NCBI GenBank assembly: GCA_049966915.1
Contig: JBMFTS010000005.1
Span: 1-27,130 of the forward strand
Origin: JAGDXZ01 sp049966915
Lineage (GTDB): Archaea > Micrarchaeota > Micrarchaeia > Micrarchaeales > CABMGC01
Direction: 5' to 3'
Length of the DNA stretch: 27,130 nt
The notes under the pieces were generated by a model that was not told the origin of the DNA, ran no database searches, and saw only the letters and a program-made list of their open reading frames with translations. The translations under genes and the position numbers were made by a program. This document shows, piece after piece, positions 15,217-22,580 of the stretch. How positions within the stretch are numbered: the first letter of the stretch is position 1; each line of letters begins with the position of its first letter.

Positions 15217-15282
15217 TGCTAAAGAATAATATGTTGGATTAGCAGCAATTCTTCTTTTGCTCGCTAAAATTAGGCGTTACTA

Positions 15283-16248
15283 ATGCGAAGAGGCTCTCTT
15301 GAATTTTGGCCGCACAGACGTGCGAAAAAGCTAATGCCAAGAATAAGGCATTGGCCTAATGCCTCAGAGCCGGCTTTGCTCGGCTTTGTCGGCTTCAAGG
15401 CAGGCATGACGCACGTTATGTATACTGACGATTCGGAAGGACCAGCAAAAGGCACAGAAATAGCGGAGCCCGTTACCATAATAGAAACGCCGAAGGTTTA
15501 TGTTTATGGCGCGAGATTCTACGGCGAAGACCCTGCTACGCACTACAAGCGCATAGTGGCAGAGGTTTACAACAAGCAGCTTGCGCAGAACGTGGGCATA
15601 AAAAGCACCAAGCACGACGATTTCGCTAACGTGAAATCGAAGAAAGACTCGTTCAATGACATTTCGATCCTTGCATATGTCAATCCGATGGGCGTCGGAT
15701 TCGGCACGAAGAAGCTTATGCGATTCGAAATAGCCCTTGGCGGCACCAAAGATCAAAAGCTAGAACAGGCAGAGAAGCTGCTCGGCAAGGAGATAAAGGC
15801 AAGCGACATATTCAAGGCCGGCGACTATGTTGACGTGACAAGCATAAGCAAGGGGAAAGGCTGGGAAGGGCCCGTTGCCAGGTTTGGCGTAGCAAAGCAG
15901 TGGCACAAGGCAACAGGCAAGGTAAGGCACGTAGGCACGCTTGGCCCATTCCATCCGCCGAAAGTACTGTACTCGGTGCCAATGGCAGGACACCTTGGCC
16001 ACAACTACAGGACGGAGCTAAACAAGCGCATAATGAAAATGGGGTCGCAGAACGAAAGCGGCAGCATAAACGCGAAAGGCGGTTATCCGCATTATGGCAT
16101 AATAAAAAACGATTTCATGATTATACACGGATCCATACCTGGCGCGCCAGGCATGCTGGTAAGGCTGAGAAAGGCGCTGAGACCAGTGAAGAAGGCGGCA
16201 GAGCCAAAGCTAAACAGCATTTCGCTGCGCTCGAAAATAGGTGCTTAA
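15283..16248 (+). CDS. rpl3: 50S ribosomal protein L3
   Basis: Early-assembling large-subunit protein that contacts the peptidyl-transferase region of 23S rRNA. It is 321 aa, within the archaeal/eukaryotic range. The N-terminus MRRGSLEFWPHRRAKKLMPR matches the family pattern RRGSL.F.P.KRAK, and GFKAGMTHV follows, another L3 hallmark. The RNA-reaching loop is visible as GVAKQWHKATGKVRHVGTLG and later GHNYRTELNKRI, GYPHYG and SIPG(A)PGMLVRLR. ATG 15283 is chosen because it begins right at the conserved RRGSL. First gene of the operon L3-L4-L23-L2-S19-L22-S3-L29-SUI1; its TAA is followed by the L4 TTG after one base. Confidence 0.97.
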   Translation: MRRGSLEFWPHRRAKKLMPRIRHWPNASEPALLGFVGFKAGMTHVMYTDDSEGPAKGTEIAEPVTIIETPKVYVYGARFYGEDPATHYKRIVAEVYNKQLAQNVGIKSTKHDDFANVKSKKDSFNDISILAYVNPMGVGFGTKKLMRFEIALGGTKDQKLEQAEKLLGKEIKASDIFKAGDYVDVTSISKGKGWEGPVARFGVAKQWHKATGKVRHVGTLGPFHPPKVLYSVPMAGHLGHNYRTELNKRIMKMGSQNESGSINAKGGYPHYGIIKNDFMIIHGSIPGAPGMLVRLRKALRPVKKAAEPKLNSISLRSKIGA

Positions 16249-16249
16249 A

Positions 16250-17038
16250 TTGGAAGTCAACGTTTACAAAGCCGATGGCAGCATAGAAGGCAAAGTGTCT
16301 TTGCCAGATGTTTTCAGCACACAGTTCAACAAGGACATAGTGCTCAGGGCGCTGCTTAGCGAGCAGAGCCGCGAATACCAGCCACAGGGCAGAGACAGGC
16401 TTGCCGGCCTGCGCACCTCGGCAACTTATGTGGGCAGATACAGCACTTACCGAACATTAAGGCACATGGGCGTTGCAATAAGGCCGAGGCAGAAGCTTGC
16501 CAAAGGCGCAATGGGAGAGGTGCGAAGAATACCTTCGGCAAGGAAAGGAAGGCGCGCCCATCCATCGAAAGTAGAAAAAAGGATTGTTGAACGCATAAAC
16601 AAAAAGGAGTATGACAAGGCAATGGCCATGGCAATATCTGCAACGGCTAACGCGGAAGCGATAAGCAAGCGCCACTCGTTCAAGGGTGCATTGCCGATTG
16701 TAGTAGAAGCCGGATTCGAGCGGATAGGAAAGACAAAAGAGCTTTATGCTGCATTGAAAAAGCTTGGCCTAGGCAACGACCTTGAAAGGTCGCACGACCC
16801 AAGGCTAAGGCAAGGGCTTAAAAGGCTGTCCAAGGCAAGACATTTCAGAAAGAGCGCGGTAATTATAGCGAAGGATGCGAGCATGCTGGAGCGCGCCGGA
16901 AGAAACATACCGGGCATAGACGTTGTGCAGATAGACAGGATGAGCATAGCAAAGCTTGCCCCTGGCGGCGAGCCAAGGCTTGCCATATGGACCGAGCCTG
17001 CCATAAAGGGCCTTGCAGAGGCGCTGGCAAAGAGGTAA
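16250..17038 (+). CDS. rpl4: 50S ribosomal protein L4 (TTG start)
   Basis: Large-subunit protein whose extended loop lines the exit tunnel (L4/L1e family), 262 aa. Family signatures are GRDRLAGLRTSATYVG (usual GRDPYAGKRTSAES), the Arg/Lys-rich loop TLRHMGVAIRPRQKLAKGAMGEVRRIPSARKGRRAHPSK divided into short motifs such as VRRIP and GRRAHP, and a C-terminal alpha/beta domain with KSAVIIAKD and PGIDVVQIDRMSIAKLAPGG. I start at TTG 16250 (MEVNVYKADG). AGGTG at 16240-16244 lies 5 nt upstream, the same arrangement as at L34e, whereas the in-frame GTG at 16241 lies inside that element. This gene begins one base after the L3 stop, so translation is likely coupled. Confidence 0.95.
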   Translation: MEVNVYKADGSIEGKVSLPDVFSTQFNKDIVLRALLSEQSREYQPQGRDRLAGLRTSATYVGRYSTYRTLRHMGVAIRPRQKLAKGAMGEVRRIPSARKGRRAHPSKVEKRIVERINKKEYDKAMAMAISATANAEAISKRHSFKGALPIVVEAGFERIGKTKELYAALKKLGLGNDLERSHDPRLRQGLKRLSKARHFRKSAVIIAKDASMLERAGRNIPGIDVVQIDRMSIAKLAPGGEPRLAIWTEPAIKGLAEALAKR

Positions 17039-17042
17039 TTGC

Positions 17043-17294
17043 ATGGGCGTACTAATGTATCCGCTTGCAACAGAAAAGGCAATAACAATGGTAGACAGAG
17101 ACAACACGCTTACTTTCATTGTTGCGCTTGGCGCAACCAAGCAGCAGGTAAAGAAGGAGTTTGAAAGCAAGTTTGCAGTAAAAGTCGCAAGCGTGAACAT
17201 AGGCATAAGCGCCACAAACAGCAAAAAGGCGTATGTAAAGCTTGACAAGGCGTACAAGGCTAGCGACCTTGCGCTAAAGCTCAAGCTGTTGTAA
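17043..17294 (+). CDS. rpl23: 50S ribosomal protein L23
   Basis: Tunnel-exit ribosomal protein that docks signal recognition particle and other nascent-chain factors. It is 83 aa from ATG 17043, the normal archaeal length. Motifs are YPLATEKAITMVDRDNTLTF (family: P..TEKA...ME.N.L.F.V) and KKEFESKFAVKVASVNI (VK..IE.LF.VKV..VNT), ending KAYVKLDKAYKASDLALKL (KAYV.L...Y.A.D.A..L). The start is 4 nt after the L4 stop; the frame is open a little upstream but that part lies in L4. Confidence 0.96.
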   Translation: MGVLMYPLATEKAITMVDRDNTLTFIVALGATKQQVKKEFESKFAVKVASVNIGISATNSKKAYVKLDKAYKASDLALKLKLL

Positions 17295-17302
17295 GTGATC
17301 AA

Positions 17303-18022
17303 ATGGGCAAACGATTGAGGCAAAGAAGGCGAGGAAAAGGCAGCAATGCGTATACCAAGCCGCCTAAAAGCGGCAAGGTAGACACTGCTTTGCCCAACCG
17401 CAGGATAGAAGGCGCGCTAGACGCCGAGGTGCTCGAGTTTATAGACAACCCGCTGCACAACGCGCCGCTCATGCGCGTCAAATATTCTGACAATTCGGAA
17501 GCCGTGCTTATAGCGCCTGAAGGCATATACATAGGCAGCAGAATTCAGGAAGGCCGCAGCGCAAGCGTAAGCCTGGGGAACATATTGCCCGTTGGCAATA
17601 TACCAGATGGCGTTTTTGTGTGCAACGTGGAGCTCAGACCTGGCGACGGCGGCAAGATAGCGCGCGCTGCAGGCTCATATGCCACTGTGGTCTCGCACGG
17701 CGAAGGCACCGTCACGCTGCTTCTGCCGAGCAAGCAGACAGTTGAGCTTAGCGGGGATTGCAGAGCAGAGATAGGCGTAGCAGCAGGAGGGGGCGCAATA
17801 ACAGAGCCAATCATAAAAGCAGGAAAGAGCCATTACATCATGCACGCCATAAATGCAAAATGGCCCGTGAACAGGGGTGTAAAAATGAACCCCGTGGACC
17901 ACCCGTTTGGCGGCAAGCAGCACCATAAAGGATATTCAAGCATGGTTTCAAGAAATGCGCCGCCTGGCGCCAAAGTCGGCAGCATAGCCGCAAGGCGCGT
18001 AGGCAGGAAGAAGCGTGGTTGA
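17303..18022 (+). CDS. rpl2: 50S ribosomal protein L2
   Basis: Core large-subunit protein required for subunit association and peptidyl transfer, 239 aa. Recognisable blocks are MGKRLRQRRRGKGSNAYTKP at the N-terminus, ILPVGNIPDGVFVCNVELRPGDGGKIARAAGSYA (family LP.G.(I/M)PEGT.V.NIE..PGDGG..AR(A/S)SG.YA, given here in parts), then the C-terminal MNPVDHPFGGKQHHKG with the histidine implicated in peptidyl-transferase function (usual GVAMNPVDHP.GGG), and ending ARRVGRKKRG. The start ATG 17303 is preceded by GTGATC, 2 nt upstream, inside an 8-nt gap from L23. Confidence 0.97.
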   Translation: MGKRLRQRRRGKGSNAYTKPPKSGKVDTALPNRRIEGALDAEVLEFIDNPLHNAPLMRVKYSDNSEAVLIAPEGIYIGSRIQEGRSASVSLGNILPVGNIPDGVFVCNVELRPGDGGKIARAAGSYATVVSHGEGTVTLLLPSKQTVELSGDCRAEIGVAAGGGAITEPIIKAGKSHYIMHAINAKWPVNRGVKMNPVDHPFGGKQHHKGYSSMVSRNAPPGAKVGSIAARRVGRKKRG

Positions 18023-18024
18023 TT

Positions 18025-18417
18025 ATGGCAAGAACATTTGTATACAGGGGCAAGAGCCTTGAGGAGCTCGAAGCAATGAGCCCGAGCGAGTTTGCAAAGC
18101 TAGTAGGCGCGAGAGAGCGCAGGAGCATAATGCGCATGGGCTTCGAATACAAACAGCTGATAGCAAAGGTCGAAAAGGCGAAGAAGCAGAACAGCAACAA
18201 GGTAATAAAAACCACCATAAGGGAAGCAGTGATATTGCCGCAGTGGGTCGGACTGCGCTTCGGCATACACGACGGCAAGGAGTTCAAGGAAATGAGCATA
18301 ACTCCGGAAATGATAGGCCACAGGCTCGGCGAATACGCTTTCACTGTAAAGCGCGTCATGCACTCTGCGCCTGGCATAAGGGCTACGCGAGGCAGCAAGT
18401 TCTTGGCGGTGAAGTGA
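18025..18417 (+). CDS. rps19: 30S ribosomal protein S19
   Basis: Small-subunit head protein near the A-site tRNA and the S13 bridge. It is 130 aa from ATG 18025, an archaeal/eukaryotic S15e-type length. Motifs are FVYRGKSLEELEAMSPSEFAKLVGARERRS (family F.YRG..L..L..M....(F)..L..AR.RR(S)) and the C-terminal VGLRFGIHDGKEFKEMSITPEMIGHRLGEYA with TRGSKF near the end. The ATG is 2 nt after the L2 stop; an in-frame TTG at 18019 would start inside L2. GGTTGATT upstream is a usable Shine-Dalgarno. Confidence 0.96.
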   Translation: MARTFVYRGKSLEELEAMSPSEFAKLVGARERRSIMRMGFEYKQLIAKVEKAKKQNSNKVIKTTIREAVILPQWVGLRFGIHDGKEFKEMSITPEMIGHRLGEYAFTVKRVMHSAPGIRATRGSKFLAVK

Positions 18418-19127
18418 TGCACAAATACACGTTCAAAACAAGTGACAAGCTGGCATACGCGCAAGCGTACGACGTCAACGCCAGCTACAAAGACCTCTGC
18501 GCTGTTTGCGATGCAATAAGGTACGCAAAGGTGACAGATGCTGAAAACGCGCTGGATGCCATAGCGGCCAAGGCCATGCCGATACGCTTCAAGCGCTTCA
18601 ACAAGCGCATGGGCGCAAGGCACGAGCTTGGCGGAAGCAAGGGCGCGTATCCGGTAAATGCAGCGAAAGAGGTCAAGAAGGTGCTGGTAAACGCCATAGC
18701 AAACGCGCAGGCAAAGGGCATAGACCAAGACAACGCGATAGTTGCGTATGCGACCGCAAACAAAACGCACATAGAAAGGCGATACCCGTCAAAAGGCAGC
18801 CTGTCGTGGGGCAGGGGCATGTACGGCTTCTCGGCGAGGGTCCACAGCGACATAGAATACGCCAAAATAGAAATTGCGCTCGCAAGCCCGGAAGACGTCG
18901 GCAAGAAGCCCAGAAAAATACACGTTGCAAAAGCGAAATATGCTGAAGCTGCAAAGCAGAAAGGCGCGGCCAAGAAGCAGAAGCAGGAGCAAAAGCAGGA
19001 AGCTAAGCCGGCAAAGCCGGCCGAGCGCGCAGAGAACAAAATGGCTGCTGAAGCCGCCATGGCGAAATCGACGCAGCAGAAGCAGGCACACGATGTTGCC
19101 AGCGCGGGCAGCAAAATAACAGGGTGA
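18417..19127 (+). CDS. rpl22: 50S ribosomal protein L22 with long low-complexity C-terminal tail
   Basis: Large-subunit tunnel protein. It is 236 aa from ATG 18417, overlapping the S19 stop by one base. The first about 150 residues are the L22 fold: YDVNASYKDLCAVCDAIRY (family ....VS.K....V...IRG), RFKRFNKRMGARHELGG (K.Y....GHR.G, the L22/L17e insertion), VLVNAIANAQAKGID(Q)D and the C-terminal beta-hairpin GRGMYGFSARVHSDIEYAKIEI (usual RRR.R..GR......S.H.EI...E). Residues about 160-236 are Lys, Ala, Gln and Glu-rich with no fold expected. Archaeal L22 is normally about 150-160 aa, so about 75 residues are extra. Confidence 0.95.
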   Translation: MHKYTFKTSDKLAYAQAYDVNASYKDLCAVCDAIRYAKVTDAENALDAIAAKAMPIRFKRFNKRMGARHELGGSKGAYPVNAAKEVKKVLVNAIANAQAKGIDQDNAIVAYATANKTHIERRYPSKGSLSWGRGMYGFSARVHSDIEYAKIEIALASPEDVGKKPRKIHVAKAKYAEAAKQKGAAKKQKQEQKQEAKPAKPAERAENKMAAEAAMAKSTQQKQAHDVASAGSKITG

Positions 19128-19132
19128 TTTGT

Positions 19133-19903
19133 TTGGCAATTGAAAGAAAGTTTATAGAAGACGCAATAGTGAAGGCACAAGTAAGCAAGTATCTGGAGGA
19201 AACGCTGGTCAAAGCCGGCTTTTCAGACATAGAAATACAGAAAACCCCGATGCTGACGCGCATAACAGTGTGGGTAACTAACCCCGGAAGGGTAATAGGC
19301 AGGGGCGGCGAGACAATAAACGCGCTGACAAAGACAATAAGCGAGAGGTTCAAGATAGAAAGCCCGCAGATAAGCGTGGCTGAAGTAGGCAACACAATGC
19401 TGGAGCCAAGGCTTGTTGCGCGCTATATAGCAAACGCGCTCGAACGCGGGGCAAACGCAAGAAGCCTACTTCATTCTGTGCTTAACGAAATAATGTCGAA
19501 CGGGGCCATGGGCGCAGAGATAGTTGCGACTGGCAAGCTTGCGGCGAAGGGCGCAAAAGCGAGGCAGATAAAAGTGAGGCAGGGCTACATACCGAAAGCA
19601 GGAAACGTGGTAAAGCTGGCGAAGCGCGCAAGCGTAGCCGCATACCCTAAATACGGGGCAATAGGCATACTTGTAAGAATAGTGAAGCCTGGCACCGTGT
19701 TTCCGAAGCCCAGAAAGAAGGAAAAGAAAGCACAAGCAGAAATAATAGAAGGCAGCGCTTCTGCCAAAATTTCCGCGGAGCAGGCTGAAGGCATGCACGC
19801 AAACGAAGCCGGAACGCAGGCAAGCGCGAACGACAAGGCACAAGCGCAGCAAGACAGCGGCGAAGCAAAGGAAAACACGGCAAGCACCGACAGCAACAAA
19901 TAA
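19133..19903 (+). CDS. rps3: 30S ribosomal protein S3 (TTG start) with low-complexity tail
   Basis: Small-subunit protein at the mRNA entry channel. It is 256 aa. TTG 19133 gives MAIERKFIEDAIVKAQVSKY, matching the family start (MAIERKFV...). GGTGAT at 19123-19128 is the Shine-Dalgarno, part of the L22 stop. The in-frame GTG at 19124 lies within that element and is rejected. The KH domain is visible as RVIGRGGETINALTKTI with the GxxG loop, and the C-terminal S3 domain as GAMGAEIVATGKL and GYIPKAGN, then GAIGILVRIVKPGT. From about residue 200 there is a basic then acidic, Ala/Gln/Glu-rich tail of some 55 residues, similar in style to that of L22. Confidence 0.96.
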   Translation: MAIERKFIEDAIVKAQVSKYLEETLVKAGFSDIEIQKTPMLTRITVWVTNPGRVIGRGGETINALTKTISERFKIESPQISVAEVGNTMLEPRLVARYIANALERGANARSLLHSVLNEIMSNGAMGAEIVATGKLAAKGAKARQIKVRQGYIPKAGNVVKLAKRASVAAYPKYGAIGILVRIVKPGTVFPKPRKKEKKAQAEIIEGSASAKISAEQAEGMHANEAGTQASANDKAQAQQDSGEAKENTASTDSNK

Positions 19904-19930
19904 ATATCTTGAAAATCAAAAGTGAGGATA

Positions 19931-20128
19931 ATGCATATAAACGATCTGAAATCCTTGACTCCTGAAGCGCTGAAGGGCAAACTTCAGCAGCTTGAGCTTG
20001 ACCTTTCCATAGAAAGGCGAAAGATAGCAAGCACCGGCGTACAGACGAAAAGGTCGAAGATAAGGGAGATGAAAAGAACAATAGCACAAGTGAAAACATT
20101 GCTAAAGCAAAGAGGTGTCAGCGAGTAA
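19931..20128 (+). CDS. rpl29: 50S ribosomal protein L29
   Basis: Small helical-hairpin protein at the tunnel exit next to L23. It is 65 aa from ATG 19931. The sequence MHINDLKSLTPEALKGKLQQ then LELDLSIERRKIASTG and RSKIREMKRTIAQVKTLLKQRG fits the family pattern (LR.....EL...L.EL..EL...R......G....P..IR..RR.IAR..T......). A GTG at 19922 in the same frame adds three residues only; the ATG aligns better. It is 27 nt downstream of S3, and its stop overlaps the SUI1 ATG (TAATG). Confidence 0.93.
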   Translation: MHINDLKSLTPEALKGKLQQLELDLSIERRKIASTGVQTKRSKIREMKRTIAQVKTLLKQRGVSE

Positions 20129-20436
20129 TGTCTGAGATATGCCCGAGGTGCGGCCTGCCTAAAGAACTTTGCGTGTGCGACATACTTGATAGGGAAGCCA
20201 CTACAAAGAAGATAAAGGTGTATACCGAAAAGGCGAAGTTCAACAAACTCATGACTGTTGTTGAAGGCTTAACCGGCGACGAGCTTGAAAAAACAACAAA
20301 AGAACTCAAAACTGCTCTTTCTTGCGGAGGCACCAGCAAAAACGGCGTAATACAGCTGCAAGGAGACCACAAGGAGGAAGTCAAGAAGGCCCTGGAGCAG
20401 ATGGGCTATCCGGAAGCAAGCATAGACATCGTATGA
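20128..20436 (+). CDS. Translation initiation factor aIF1 (SUI1/eIF1 family)
   Basis: Binds the 30S subunit near the P site and enforces accurate start-codon selection. It is 102 aa from ATG 20128. The N-terminal CPRCGLPKELCVC (C5, C8, C15, C17) is the zinc-binding knuckle of the archaeal SUI1 group, usually CP.CGLP.ELCVC. The SUI1 domain follows: VVEGLTGDE(L)EKTTKELKTALSCGGTSKNGVIQLQGDHKEEV, matching the L...LK...ACGGT.K...IELQGDH...V pattern, divided here as in the family alignment. Its place right after L29 in the ribosomal operon is the archaeal arrangement. Accurate initiation factors matter here because several neighbouring genes use TTG. Confidence 0.95.
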   Translation: MSEICPRCGLPKELCVCDILDREATTKKIKVYTEKAKFNKLMTVVEGLTGDELEKTTKELKTALSCGGTSKNGVIQLQGDHKEEVKKALEQMGYPEASIDIV

Positions 20437-20491
20437 CTATGACGGCTCTTCGGAAAAGCAGGACTTATTTTCTGCACGCCAAATGCCTGTC

Positions 20492-20520
20492 ATGCCCGTT
20501 CTGGCATTAGAAAGTTTTTT
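20492..20520 (+). terminator. Hairpin and T-run ending the ribosomal operon
   Basis: ATGCC (20492-20496), 6-nt loop, GGCAT (20503-20507), then TTTTTT at 20515-20520. The left arm has a competitor, AATGCC at 20482-20487. The T-run is the part expected to matter for archaeal RNA polymerase. The same T-rich stretch also supplies the TATA-like element TTTTTTATTTA (20515-20525) of the next gene. Confidence 0.5.
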
Positions 20521-20550
20521 ATTTACCAAATGGGCATTATGTGCGAGTGC

Positions 20551-21978
20551 ATGCTGCTAATACCTTTAATAGTTTTGTTGCCATTGGCGTTTCTTGTGCC
20601 GCTTGCGCTGCTTGGCAAGCGATACTCGTTTGCCATTTCGGCCATTTCTGCGGTTGCAGAACTCGCCCTTGTAATAGCGGCAATGGCGCTTGCCAGGGTC
20701 TTCGGGTTCGCCGCGCTCTCTGCAAGTTTCGCATACTTGCCGAGCATAGGCATCGGCTTGTCATTCGGCATGAATGCGTTCACCCAGGTGCTTGCGCTCA
20801 TGACAAGCGTGGTGATGGCTGCTGCTGCACTCTCTGCAAGAAATTTCATAAAAGAATCGCAAAAGCTATACAACGCGCTCCTGCTTCTTATTTCCGCTTC
20901 TACTTTCGGCGTTTTCCTCGCAGGCAATTTCGTAATGCTTTACGTGTTCTGGGAAATTAGCGAGATAGCCATGTTTTTCGTAATATACGCTTTTGGCGGC
21001 TACAACAGGCGATACGCATCGATAAAGTTTCTTATTTTCTCGCTCGCCTCGAGCATGCTTCTTCTCATAGGCATAATGCTGATATACTCGGGCTTGCCTG
21101 CGCACACATTCGACATAGGAACTGCGCTCAGCACTGCGAAGCTTATACCGCAGGGCATGCAAACGCTAATACTTTCGCTTCTTCTGCTTTCGTTCATGAT
21201 AAAAATGCCCGTATTTCCATTGCACGCGTGGCTTCCTGATGCCTATTCCGAGGCGCCTGCATCAGGCACCATGGTGCTTGCAGGGGCGATGGCGAAGTTC
21301 GGCGGCTACGGCATGCTGCTTGCGTTTCTAATGCTGCCAGTGGCATCGCAGTACTCGGCATACATAGCCATAATATTCGCTTTCTCGGCCGTTTATGCAG
21401 GATTTGTGGCCATCAGGCAAGCAAACCTAAAGACGGCCTTGGCCTATGCCAGCATGGTGGACATGGGCATTGTCGCGCTCGGGCTTTCTGCCGGAAACGC
21501 GCTCGGCTATGCCGGGGCGCTCTACGCAATGTTCAGCCACGGAATAGTAATAGCGCTGATGTTTCTCATTGCCGGCACGCTTGACGAGTCGTTCGGCACA
21601 GTGCTCATATCCAAGCTAAGAGGCGTTGCCAAAAGCATGAGCAGCATTGCTTACTCGTTCCTGTTCGGCTCGTTCGCCATGCTAGGCATTCCGCTCACTA
21701 GCGGCTTTATCGGAGACCTGCTGGTATTTTCTGGCGCAGTACATGCCTTCGGTCCTGTATTTCTTGCGCCACTGCTTGGGCTTGTGCTTATAGGCCTGTT
21801 CATGTTCTGGCTCGCCGAGCGCGTATTCTTCAACACTTCTAGAGCAGTAGAGCCGTACAGGCAGGAACCGAGAAGCGCGCTTTACGCTGTGTTGCTGCTT
21901 GCGTGCGCCACCATAATAATAGGCGTAATGCCGGCGCTATTCATGCCCCAGATAAGCGCGGCGCTAGCCGCTATATAA
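20551..21978 (+). CDS. Proton/sodium-translocating antiporter-like membrane subunit (NuoM/MrpD family)
   Basis: Polytopic inner-membrane protein of about 475 aa and 13-14 helices, of the family shared by complex I NuoL/M/N, Fpo/hydrogenase subunits and Mrp antiporters. Key residues of NuoM are present: a Glu in helix 5 (E135 in FWEISEIAMFF), Lys in helix 7 (K218 in FMIKMPVFPLHAWLPDAYSE) and Lys in helix 8 (K249 in AGAMAKFGGYG). K218 and K249 are 31 apart, as are K234 and K265 of E. coli NuoM. Ion translocation is therefore plausible. ATG codons at 20530, 20539 and 20551 are in frame; I chose the last because it starts the first helix and a TATA-like element at 20515-20525 predicts initiation near 20546. 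No other complex I, hydrogenase or Mrp gene is in the window, so the partner complex is unknown. Confidence 0.82.
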   Translation: MLLIPLIVLLPLAFLVPLALLGKRYSFAISAISAVAELALVIAAMALARVFGFAALSASFAYLPSIGIGLSFGMNAFTQVLALMTSVVMAAAALSARNFIKESQKLYNALLLLISASTFGVFLAGNFVMLYVFWEISEIAMFFVIYAFGGYNRRYASIKFLIFSLASSMLLLIGIMLIYSGLPAHTFDIGTALSTAKLIPQGMQTLILSLLLLSFMIKMPVFPLHAWLPDAYSEAPASGTMVLAGAMAKFGGYGMLLAFLMLPVASQYSAYIAIIFAFSAVYAGFVAIRQANLKTALAYASMVDMGIVALGLSAGNALGYAGALYAMFSHGIVIALMFLIAGTLDESFGTVLISKLRGVAKSMSSIAYSFLFGSFAMLGIPLTSGFIGDLLVFSGAVHAFGPVFLAPLLGLVLIGLFMFWLAERVFFNTSRAVEPYRQEPRSALYAVLLLACATIIIGVMPALFMPQISAALAAI

Positions 21979-22001
21979 AACTGCGAAAAGCGACGAGGTG
22001 C

Positions 22002-22508
22002 TCAGATCTTTTCCAGCCCAGTAGCGTTCAACGCGCTATCGCCATACCCTGCTTCGAGCATTTCCCGCAAGAGCCCCATAAGATAACTCGTGTTTTCAAG
22101 TATGTCTGTTTGCGTGACAATGCCCATCAGCTTGTTAGTATCATCAACCACGCAGATTCTCTTTATTTTCTTCCTTGACATTGTCTCAATTATTTCATCT
22201 ATTGCTGTTTCGCTGTTGGTTGTGAGCACCGGCTTGCTCATAACGTGCTTTGCCTTGGTAAACCACAGGTTGTGCTTCTTCGAAAGAAGCCTGCGCACTA
22301 TGTCGCCCTCTGTTACAAGCCCCACCGGCTCGTTTTCCTTGTTTACTATTACCACTGTGTCAACATCGTAAGACTTCATCTTCTTGGCGATGTCTTTTAT
22401 GCTAGAATTTTCGAAAGCAGTAACAACAGGCGAGGTCATTACTTCCCTTACCAATATCTGCGATTCCTTTCCAGACGGCATGGCGTTGCTTTCCAGATCA
22501 GACCTCAT
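22002..22508 (-). CDS. Tandem CBS-domain protein
   Basis: 168 aa from ATG 22508-22506. Two CBS domains form a Bateman module that binds adenine nucleotides or related ligands and senses energy state. The first is at about residues 20-78 (VREVMTSPVVTAFENSSIKD, DVDTVVIVNKENEPVGLVTEGDIVRRL), the second at about 85-145 (VMSKPVLTTNSETAIDEII, KKIKRICVVDDTNKLMGIVTQTDIL). Both end in the G(L/I)VT.(G/T)DI ligand-binding motif. No catalytic or DNA-binding domain is attached, so it probably acts on a partner. It is convergent with the antiporter-like gene (23 nt apart). A TATA-like GTTTAAAAG lies about 30 nt upstream on the minus strand. Confidence 0.92.
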   Translation of the reverse strand: MRSDLESNAMPSGKESQILVREVMTSPVVTAFENSSIKDIAKKMKSYDVDTVVIVNKENEPVGLVTEGDIVRRLLSKKHNLWFTKAKHVMSKPVLTTNSETAIDEIIETMSRKKIKRICVVDDTNKLMGIVTQTDILENTSYLMGLLREMLEAGYGDSALNATGLEKI

Positions 22509-22580
22509 GTGCCCACGATCAATCTTCTTCTGTTAAGCTTTTAAACATCCCTGTTTGTTTTGTGTATTTGTTGAAAAGAG

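Noticed and set aside
15117..15282. Possible tRNA or small RNA in the gap before L3
   Set aside because: I looked for a T-loop GTTCRA motif and acceptor pairing and found none; the region is explained by two promoters and a leader.
17838..18770. 310-codon minus-strand frame under L2, S19 and L22
   Set aside because: It is wholly antisense to three well-identified ribosomal protein genes; its length reflects base composition, and its translation is rich in Cys, Leu and Arg in a manner typical of shadow frames.
18485..19180. 231-codon minus-strand frame with hydrophobic, Cys-rich translation
   Set aside because: It is the reverse of L22 and its Lys/Ala tail; the apparent membrane segments come from reading the GCN- and AAG-rich tail backwards.
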